Made by a program: the position numbers and the translations under genes. Positions 13,956-19,163 of a DNA stretch of 22,660 nucleotides are shown piece by piece (within the stretch, counting starts at the first letter, position 1; each line of letters opens with the position of its first letter). Source of the stretch: CAYPTJ01 sp964413845 (lineage in GTDB: Bacteria > Patescibacteriota > WWE3 > 9FT-COMBO-53-11); the NCBI GenBank assembly GCA_964413845.1, contig CAYPTJ010000045.1:1-22660 (forward strand). Direction: 5' to 3'. The notes beneath the pieces were generated by a model that saw only the letters and a list, made by a program, of their open reading frames with translations, made no database searches and had not been told where the DNA came from.

Positions 13956-15974
13956 CTACCGAAAGAGAGCTTCTTTGAAAACAAGGGCTATAAACGGCAA
14001 AAGCAATATCTGCCGACGGATGCGCCAGGGTTGTTTGACCAACCGAAACAACCACTCCAGACCAAGCTGTTGAATAAGCTTTGGCGCCCGCGGAATTTCT
14101 CCGGCAACAAAATCAAACGCTCCCCCTACCCCCATCGCCACCTTTACTGGTATTTTCTTTAAATTCCTTTTAATCCAGCGCTCTTGCTTCCCATGTCCAT
14201 AAGCGGCAAAAAGAAGGTCAATCTCTTCTCCTTTACTTGCCTCCTCTATCGCCCTAATCGTTTCCTTATCCCCCTTGGGGGAACCATCCCCAATAAAGGT
14301 TCCCACAATATTCAGTTTGGGGTATCTCTGACGAAGAACCTGCGCCGCCGTCTTTGATGATTGCAACCCCTCAGGTCCTTCCAAAAGAAAGATCTGCCCC
14401 CCTCTTCTTGCTGCCTCAGCACAAAGCTCCAAAAAGAGGTCCGTTCCTGAAACCCGCCCCTTAAGCGGTGTTCCTAAAATTCTTGAAGCCCAAACCAAAC
14501 CAATCCCATCGGCAACGGCAAGATCCGCATCATTTAGAATCTGCGCAAATTCCCTATCAGATCTTGCGGCAACCACCATCTCTGGATTAGGAGTAACCAC
14601 ATAACCTTTTTTACCACCTCTAAAAAGCTTCTTAACCCCGGTAACCGCTTCCTCCATCGTCACGTTATCCACCCCTATCCCCAAAACATCTACTGGCTCC
14701 TGACTCCCCGCCTTCGGCGAGGCTCGCCCCTGGCGGCTGGCTACTGACTCTCTGGCAAGGTAATAACCTGAGACTGCCAATCCCAAAAGTACCCACGTAA
14801 ACTCCAAGCCGTAGTGGGCATGGAAGAGGTTTGTTACAACAAGCGCCGCAAAAGCCGACAGCAACGAGGTAAGCCGCAAGCGCCAAGGAGTTCCGAACTG
14901 ATACTTAAGGGATTCCCGCCCCAAAAATAAGATTACTGCTCCAACCAACCCAAGATTAACCAGCAATCCCAAGATACCAGTCTCCCCCAACCAAGTAAGA
15001 AAGATTGAATGAGAATATCCATGAGCCTGGGTTGGTCTTAATACTTCGGTGTAGCAAGCTTCAAAATTCCCTACCCCAATTCCCAAGAGAGGGTTGCGCT
15101 GAAACATTTGGAACGCCCCTTGGGTATATTCAATCCGAAGGATATTGGATACAGTGCGAATTTTGGCGGTACTTAACCAACCGACAGTTGCTAAAAGAAC
15201 AAGCAACGATATTGTCGCAACGATGATAAACAAACGTTTGTTGATTCTCCCCAAAAGATTTGCACCCGTAAAGACAAGCAACCCCACCCCCAAACCAAGA
15301 ATCGCACTTCGTGAAGACGACATTGCAAAAAAGACCAGCGATACTGTCAGAACAGCCACAAGGAAAAGGCGCTGCCTTCTGCTCCTCGTCGCCAGAAGGA
15401 AGCCTAAGCTGAGAAGGATGGCAATGGTCACAAACGAGGAGGCGGTGGTGGTGTCGATAAAGGTCGAGGAAGGGCGAAGAAGAGTCCTTCCAAAAACCTG
15501 ATGGATAAAGGTATCCGCCGGCAAACTCTTTGCCCCTAAAAACTTCTCCAAAAAAATCGCCGGTGACTGACCTTGAAGATAGCGCCAGAACTGCCAAAAA
15601 CCGTAAAGCGAAACTGTGAGCGCTCCTGCTCCCCATCCCAGAACCACTTTTTCCAAATCCTTAACTTCCCTAATCGCCCAAACGATAAGATAAAAAAGAC
15701 CAAACATGAGAAGGTGGAAGGTAACTACCTGGAAACTTTGAAAGCGGTCAAAGGAGAAAGGAATTGATAATCCCTCAACCAGGAAAATCGCTGCCAAGAA
15801 CGGAAAAAGAAAAGTGGGATTAAAGGTCAGTTTCTTTCTAACCAAGAGGATCAAGCCTACCAAAGGAAAAAGGATCAAACTGAGCTTGAGGGAGAAATCA
15901 AGAGGTGTAAGAAAGATGTTGAAACGCTCGAAGATTGTTGAAAAGGTAAGGACGGGCAATAGGTAATCAATCAT
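13956..15974 (-). CDS. O-antigen ligase/polymerase-like protein fused to WecG/TagA glycosyltransferase
   Basis: 672 residues. Residues 1 to about 408 are a multi-pass membrane protein with around ten hydrophobic helices and the Wzy_C-type motif YSHSIFLTWLGETGILGLL, as in O-antigen ligases. Residues from about 432 to 672 form a GT26 (WecG/TagA/CpsF) domain: VTPNPEMVVAARSD, DADLAVADGIGLVWASR, RVSGTDLF, and the end GVGGAFDFVAGEIPRAPKLIQQLGLEWLFRL. It could add a sugar to a lipid-linked precursor and join polymers at the membrane. The linker (about 409-430) is encoded by a GC palindrome inside a CTnCTGR heptad array (14690-14754), and no separate start for the GT domain is evident. ATG at 15974, directly after a TATTAT box; the mRNA is probably leaderless. 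Confidence 0.85.
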   Translation of the reverse strand: MIDYLLPVLTFSTIFERFNIFLTPLDFSLKLSLILFPLVGLILLVRKKLTFNPTFLFPFLAAIFLVEGLSIPFSFDRFQSFQVVTFHLLMFGLFYLIVWAIREVKDLEKVVLGWGAGALTVSLYGFWQFWRYLQGQSPAIFLEKFLGAKSLPADTFIHQVFGRTLLRPSSTFIDTTTASSFVTIAILLSLGFLLATRSRRQRLFLVAVLTVSLVFFAMSSSRSAILGLGVGLLVFTGANLLGRINKRLFIIVATISLLVLLATVGWLSTAKIRTVSNILRIEYTQGAFQMFQRNPLLGIGVGNFEACYTEVLRPTQAHGYSHSIFLTWLGETGILGLLVNLGLVGAVILFLGRESLKYQFGTPWRLRLTSLLSAFAALVVTNLFHAHYGLEFTWVLLGLAVSGYYLARESVASRQGRASPKAGSQEPVDVLGIGVDNVTMEEAVTGVKKLFRGGKKGYVVTPNPEMVVAARSDREFAQILNDADLAVADGIGLVWASRILGTPLKGRVSGTDLFLELCAEAARRGGQIFLLEGPEGLQSSKTAAQVLRQRYPKLNIVGTFIGDGSPKGDKETIRAIEEASKGEEIDLLFAAYGHGKQERWIKRNLKKIPVKVAMGVGGAFDFVAGEIPRAPKLIQQLGLEWLFRLVKQPWRIRRQILLLPFIALVFKEALFR
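14690..14754. repeat. Heptad array interrupted by a 29-nt GC element, at a domain junction
   Basis: CTACTGG-CTCCTGA-CTC (14690-14706) and CTACTGA-CTCTCTG (14741-14754) flank the CGCC...GGCGAGGCTCGCC...GGCGGC element (14709-14737). The whole block is translated as the linker between the membrane and glycosyltransferase domains. Confidence 0.7.
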
Positions 15975-15994
15975 TCCATGTATAATATTAACTG
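15975..15994. promoter_or_regulatory. Compact divergent promoter giving two near-leaderless mRNAs
   Basis: Only 20 bases separate two divergent start codons. A perfect TATAAT (15981-15986) lies 8 bases before the plus ATG, and the overlapping minus-strand TATTAT (15982-15987) lies 7 bases before the minus ATG. Start points would fall at or within 2-3 bases of each ATG. No -35 match is evident on either side. Confidence 0.5.
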
Positions 15995-17104
15995 ATGGAA
16001 CGGCCCATTTTCTCGATTCTCAGTGTGCTTCTTCTACTTATCCTTGCCACAACGGCAGTTGTCCTTTATGCCCAAGGTTACCACCTTGACCTCTCAAAGA
16101 AAACTGTTGAAAAAACAGGGATGATTCTTGCTAAATCAATCCCCGAAGGGGCTAAGGTCTACCTTGACGGAAAACTCATCACCGCTACCAACTCTCCGAT
16201 CTCCAACCTGAAACCAGGCTCCTATCTCCTTAAGATCGAAAAAGAGGGCTACGCAAGCTGGGAAAAAGAGATTCCTGTTAAAGAGGGGCTTGTCACCGAC
16301 GTCACCGCTCTTTTGCCGCCTCTTTCTCCAACTTTTTCGGCGGTCACCCAAAATGGAGCACGCCTCATTACCGCTGCCCCCTCAGGGAACAAAGCGGTCT
16401 TTATCTCCGGGAAGGGACTTTATCTTCTTAACCTCACTAACCCTCCCCTCGGGTTTTTGCGCACTTCTCCCCAGAAAATAACGGAGGAGACTGAGGAGTT
16501 TGTCCTTTCTAAAGCAACAAAACTTATCTGGTCCCCAAACGAGGACCAGGTCCTGGTGACGATTGGAAAGCGTTCATACCTGGTTGCAGTTACAGGAAGA
16601 AACGGCCGTCCCACTCTTGCTCCCGATGTTACAGGCCTTCTCAAAAACTGGAATACTACAACCGGGGAGCAGAGAAAAACAATGATCAAAGAGATGGATT
16701 TGAGTGAAGAGTTGGCAAAAGAAGCAGTGAAACCAACCACAAGCTGGTCCCCAGATGAGCGCGAGTTCCTTTATGTAAAGGCCCTGCCTACCGGCAGGCA
16801 GGAGTTTTGGGTCGTTAATCTCTCCGACCCTCTTCCCGTTGGAGAGGAAAAACATCAAATGATCTGGGAGACGGAAAACAGCAAACTTCAGCTTTTCTGG
16901 CTGGCAGACTCACACCACTTTGTGATGATTGAGGAGGGAGCAGTGAGCCTTCTTGATCTTGATGGGTCAAATAAGCGCGATCTCTTCCGCGGTACCCTTG
17001 CCGAGCCGATCGCCATCTCCACCGCTGACCTTTCCAAAATCATTATTGTTACCTCCTTTACCCCCAAAGCTAATCCAAACCTTTACGCGATCGGTTTAAG
17101 ATAA
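15995..17104 (+). CDS. Membrane-anchored PEGA-domain protein with beta-propeller-like C-terminus
   Basis: 369 residues. An N-terminal signal anchor (about 6-27) is followed by a PEGA domain at about 43-98 (IPEGAKVYLDGKLI...LKPGSYLLKIEKEGYASWEKEI). The rest resembles TolB/WD40-like propeller repeats: LIWSPNEDQVLVTIG, TSWSPDEREFLYVKA, LFWLADSHHFVMIE. Such proteins are exposed outside the membrane and are thought to bind surface polymers or protein partners; the exact role is unknown. Residues 264-268 (LPTGR) come from a CCTGCCT palindrome (16783-16802) between two propeller strands. It is transcribed divergently from the polymerase/WecG fusion and lies next to a sortase, which suggests envelope work. 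Confidence 0.8.
   Translation: MERPIFSILSVLLLLILATTAVVLYAQGYHLDLSKKTVEKTGMILAKSIPEGAKVYLDGKLITATNSPISNLKPGSYLLKIEKEGYASWEKEIPVKEGLVTDVTALLPPLSPTFSAVTQNGARLITAAPSGNKAVFISGKGLYLLNLTNPPLGFLRTSPQKITEETEEFVLSKATKLIWSPNEDQVLVTIGKRSYLVAVTGRNGRPTLAPDVTGLLKNWNTTTGEQRKTMIKEMDLSEELAKEAVKPTTSWSPDEREFLYVKALPTGRQEFWVVNLSDPLPVGEEKHQMIWETENSKLQLFWLADSHHFVMIEEGAVSLLDLDGSNKRDLFRGTLAEPIAISTADLSKIIIVTSFTPKANPNLYAIGLR
16783..16802. repeat. CCTGCCT...AGGCAGG palindrome inside the PEGA-domain gene
   Basis: CCTGCCT-ACCGGC-AGGCAGG, nearly identical to 10098-10118. It is in frame on the plus strand and encodes LPTGRQ. Confidence 0.7.
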
Positions 17105-17108
17105 GAAC

Positions 17109-17143
17109 TAACCTCCAACCTCTAAACTCCAAGCTCCAAAGTC
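17109..17143. repeat. Five-unit YAANNTC heptad array between convergent genes
   Basis: TAACCTC, CAACCTC, TAAACTC, CAAGCTC and CAAAGTC are five consecutive 7-nt units. They begin 4 bases after the PEGA-protein stop and touch the sortase stop codon at 17143. It is a different heptad sequence from the ACAGT arrays but has the same period. Confidence 0.65.
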
Positions 17144-17850
17144 TACTGCTTTAGTTTCGCCGTGATAATCAAGCGGTTTAAGGCAACTCCTGGCGGGTCA
17201 CAAGTTTGTAAGGTAAGGTAGGGAGCAGTGTAGGTTCGAAGAAGCGGAGTGAGATTGAAATCGGCAACTACCTCTTTCCCGGTTACTTCATAATCATACC
17301 GCTTCCCATGATAAAAGATTACAACCCGATCTCCTTTTTTTAACTTCCGTAGAAGATTAAACACCCCCGCGTAAGGGCCATAGTTCCAAAAGTCGAGGGA
17401 AGAGTGAGCAAAAAGATAGCTGTTGCCGATCTCACCAGGCTTGGCAGTGTTTTTAGCATGGGCCACTCCCCTCTCCAATGCTCTAAGATATTCTGCCTTG
17501 TTAGTGAGGCTCACATCCTCAATCACAGGAGCGTTGACCCCAATCTTCTCGATAATGATCCCAAACTCTTTAGACTTAGGGGTAACTTTCAGGGGAGTCG
17601 GCTTTGCAAGAAGTGCCGCAAAAGGGCTTTCTGGCGTTTTCTCTGGCTTTTTCACCTCATCAACAGTAAACTCTACCCCACGAAGCCGCCAGTAGGCATA
17701 AAGCACTTCCTGCTTTCCCACCTCCCAAAAAGCCGAACCTAAGTAAACAAGAGCGATAAGAATGAGGATATTGGAGGCAGTTCGGACAATAACGTACTTC
17801 CAATCAAGCTGCCGAAATTCCGAAAGTTTAGAGATGAAATTCAAACCCAT
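17143..17850 (-). CDS. Sortase-family transpeptidase
   Basis: 235 residues. One N-terminal membrane helix (about 24-42) is followed by a linker and a sortase beta-barrel. The catalytic triad is visible as H149 (LFAHSS), C217 (LTLQTCDPPG) and R226 (NRLIITAKL). It would cleave a sorting signal and attach proteins to the surface, acting outside the membrane. Length and layout suit class D/E-like sortases; the class is not certain. No LPxTG-type substrate is seen in the window (the LPTGR in the PEGA protein is internal and repeat-derived). It is preceded by the GIY-YIG gene with a 4-base gap; GGGGT lies directly before the ATG. Confidence 0.88.
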   Translation of the reverse strand: MGLNFISKLSEFRQLDWKYVIVRTASNILILIALVYLGSAFWEVGKQEVLYAYWRLRGVEFTVDEVKKPEKTPESPFAALLAKPTPLKVTPKSKEFGIIIEKIGVNAPVIEDVSLTNKAEYLRALERGVAHAKNTAKPGEIGNSYLFAHSSLDFWNYGPYAGVFNLLRKLKKGDRVVIFYHGKRYDYEVTGKEVVADFNLTPLLRTYTAPYLTLQTCDPPGVALNRLIITAKLKQ

Positions 17851-17854
17851 ACCC

Positions 17855-18091
17855 CTAAATCAGATGTTTATTTCTGAAGGCAAAACCGGACGACGATTTA
17901 AGATATTTTTCGAAAGATAGAGCCTTTTTCTTAGTCTTAAACGCTGCATAGAATACGAGTTCTTTGGGCCTAATTCTAGTTGTTGTCTTTGTGTTGCTTT
18001 GGAAGTGTTGTCTAATTCGATCCTCTAACTTGCTTGTTTCACCTACGTAGTATTGACCATTGACAAGTCTAAGCATATAGACGTAATGCAT
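17855..18091 (-). CDS. Small GIY-YIG nuclease-domain protein
   Basis: 78 residues from the ATG at 18091. The frame also allows a GTG 8 codons earlier at 18115, but the domain starts at MHYVYMLRL and the upstream codons lie in repeat-like DNA. The GIY-YIG signature reads YVYML...QYYVGET followed by LEDRIRQHF, then KELVFYAAFKTKKKALSFEKYLKS, as in UPF0213/YhbQ-type single-domain proteins. These are common in CPR genomes; the function is unknown, probably DNA cleavage or repair. It lies immediately upstream of the sortase, in the same direction. Confidence 0.8.
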   Translation of the reverse strand: MHYVYMLRLVNGQYYVGETSKLEDRIRQHFQSNTKTTTRIRPKELVFYAAFKTKKKALSFEKYLKSSSGFAFRNKHLI

Positions 18092-18150
18092 CTGCTTAAC
18101 GATGCCCCACTTCACCCGACTTCTCTAAAGCTTCGCTGGGTTTCGCGGGG

Positions 18151-18221
18151 CACCCCACTTCGGCAGGTCTCCGCGGGGCAAGCCCCGCATAGTTCCGATG
18201 GAATCGGAACGACGTGGGGTG
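18151..18221. repeat. Compact three-way-junction palindrome after tRNA-Pro
   Basis: The outer stem CACCCCAC (18151-18158)/GTGGGGTG (18214-18221) is perfect. It encloses the perfect hairpins GCGGGGC-AA-GCCCCGC (18173-18188) and GTTCCGAT-GGA-ATCGGAAC (18192-18210). The outer arm overlaps the last bases of the tRNA-Pro CCA end. Confidence 0.65.
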
Positions 18222-18294
18222 GTCGGGGAGGAGGGAATTGAACCCTCTGCCTCTCGGTCCCGAACCGAGCGTTCTTCCGATGAACTACTCCCCG
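18220..18294 (-). tRNA. tRNA-Pro (anticodon CGG), CCA encoded
   Basis: The minus strand folds into a full cloverleaf. The acceptor is CGGGGAG/CTCCCCG, with C1-G72 typical of tRNA-Pro and A73. The D stem is GTTC/GAAC with a 7-nt loop, and the anticodon stem is CTCGG/CCGAG with loop TTCGGGA. The variable loop has 5 nt, and the T stem GAGGG/CCCTC has loop TTCAATT. The CCA at 18220-18222 is in the DNA. The body spans 72 nt. GC palindromes flank it on both sides. Confidence 0.92.
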
Positions 18295-18316
18295 AGGAGC
18301 ATCGCGAGTCGGGGAG
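18288..18316. repeat. Inverted copy of the tRNA-Pro acceptor strand in its 5' leader
   Basis: CTCCCCGA (18288-18295, the complement of the tRNA 5' strand) and TCGGGGAG (18309-18316) form a perfect 8-bp inverted repeat with a 13-nt loop. In the precursor the leader could pair with the tRNA 5' acceptor strand. Confidence 0.55.
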
Positions 18317-18402
18317 CTAGCCCTGCAGGGCAGGGCGTCCACCCCGAGCGTCAGCGAGAGGAGCAAGGTTCTTGCGACAGCAAGATCTCACGCCCCGGTA
18401 CT

Positions 18403-18411
18403 TGTTATAAT
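18403..18411 (+). promoter_or_regulatory. Extended -10 promoter of tRNA-Arg
   Basis: TGTTATAAT contains a perfect TATAAT with the TGn extension. It lies 14 bases before the tRNA 5' end, so the start point would be about 8 bases upstream of the tRNA. No good -35 is visible. Confidence 0.6.
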
Positions 18412-18425
18412 TATACTACGCAAGT

Positions 18426-18502
18426 GCCCCCGTAGCTCAATTGGATAGAGCAGGCCCTTCCTAAGGGAAAGGTTGCAGGTTCGAGTCCTGCCGGGGGCAC
18501 CA
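18426..18502 (+). tRNA. tRNA-Arg (anticodon CCU), CCA encoded
   Basis: The acceptor is GCCCCCG/CGGGGGC and the D stem is GCTC/GAGC with a 9-nt loop containing GG. The anticodon loop TTCCTAA reads CCU (codon AGG). The variable loop is AGGTT and the T stem GCAGG/CCTGC has loop TTCGAGT. A73 is followed by an encoded CCA. The anticodon stem GGCCC/GGGAA has two G-A oppositions at its top, unusual but next to three solid G-C pairs. Confidence 0.93.
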
Positions 18503-18518
18503 CCCCACCCCCCAACTT

Positions 18519-18543
18519 AAAAACTGCAAACCCGAAAGGTTTG
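18519..18543 (-). terminator. Intrinsic terminator of the comEC-argS-ndk unit
   Basis: On the minus strand CAAACC-TTTCG-GGTTTG (18527-18543) is followed after 3 nt by TTTTT (18519-18523). It lies 26 bases after the ndk stop, between ndk and the convergent tRNA-Arg. A weaker hairpin, AACTGG-N6-CCAGTT, overlaps the ndk stop itself. Confidence 0.6.
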
Positions 18544-18568
18544 ACGGGATTGACGGGAGTAAACTGGC

Positions 18569-19114
18569 TTAAACCAGTTCGCGGTCTTTAAACCAAAGTT
18601 TAAGCTCCTCTTTCGCCTCCTCCAGCGATCCTGAGGCGTGGACAAGGTTTTGGATCGCCCGTTTCTCCCGATTGGCCTTGATCGCGGAATCGGTGGAATA
18701 ATCGCCGCGGATCGTTCCTGGAGCAGCTAAGCTGGGAATGGTCGCCCCAACCAGCTTGCGAACGTTGGCAACAGCGTGATTCCCCTCAAGAACAAAAGCG
18801 ATCACTGGGCCCTTGGAGAGAAACTCCATATTCCAGCGCCTAATCTGTCTTCCGATTTTCAAAGGGTCGTCCGTTCCCAGCTCTTTCTTAGGGTCAAGGC
18901 CGTATTCTGCATAATTTTGGAAAGTTTTTAACCCCATCCCCCGAAGAAAATCCTCTTTGTCAGGATAGTGGTGGGAGACAAACTCCTCATCCACCTGAAC
19001 CGTTTTTGAGCCCACAATCCGCAATCCCGCCTCCTCAAAGCGGGAGAGGATCTCCCCCACCAACCCTCGTTCAACCGCATCCGGTTTAAAGATAACAACA
19101 GTTCTTTCAGTCAT
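18569..19114 (-). CDS. ndk: Nucleoside diphosphate kinase (long form)
   Basis: 181 residues. Family features are VIFKPDAVERGLVGEILSRFEEAGL, GPVIAFVLEGNHAVANVRKLVGAT, PGTIRGDYS, and the phospho-accepting H159 in NLVHASGSLEEAKEEL. It transfers the gamma-phosphate of ATP to nucleoside diphosphates through a phospho-His. It is about 35 residues longer than the usual 140-150, with an insertion at about 65-97 between the Kpn-loop half and the GPV strand, plus a LWFKDRELV tail. Similar long forms are known to me from archaea and CPR. It is last of the comEC-argS-ndk unit and ends at a terminator. Confidence 0.93.
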   Translation of the reverse strand: MTERTVVIFKPDAVERGLVGEILSRFEEAGLRIVGSKTVQVDEEFVSHHYPDKEDFLRGMGLKTFQNYAEYGLDPKKELGTDDPLKIGRQIRRWNMEFLSKGPVIAFVLEGNHAVANVRKLVGATIPSLAAPGTIRGDYSTDSAIKANREKRAIQNLVHASGSLEEAKEELKLWFKDRELV

Positions 19115-19120
19115 CGTTTT

Positions 19121-19154
19121 TAGTTAAGCGTTATTCGTTTGACGCTGTCAACTA
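19121..19154. repeat. TTATTCG-loop hairpin between ndk and argS
   Basis: TAGTT-a-AGCGT...ACGCT-gtc-AACTA forms a two-part stem (19121-19131/19142-19154) with loop TATTCGTTTG. The loop and the GTTATTCG context resemble 9165-9191, suggesting a second copy of the same repeat family. Confidence 0.5.
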
Positions 19155-19163
19155 CCAAAACCG

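Noticed and set aside
15130..15636. 168-codon minus-strand ORF within the polymerase gene
   Set aside because: Alternative frame of a hydrophobic coding region; Cys/Phe/Ser-rich shadow composition.
16783..16802. LPTGR as a sortase sorting signal in the PEGA protein
   Set aside because: It is internal, lacks the following hydrophobic helix and basic tail, and is encoded by a palindromic repeat.
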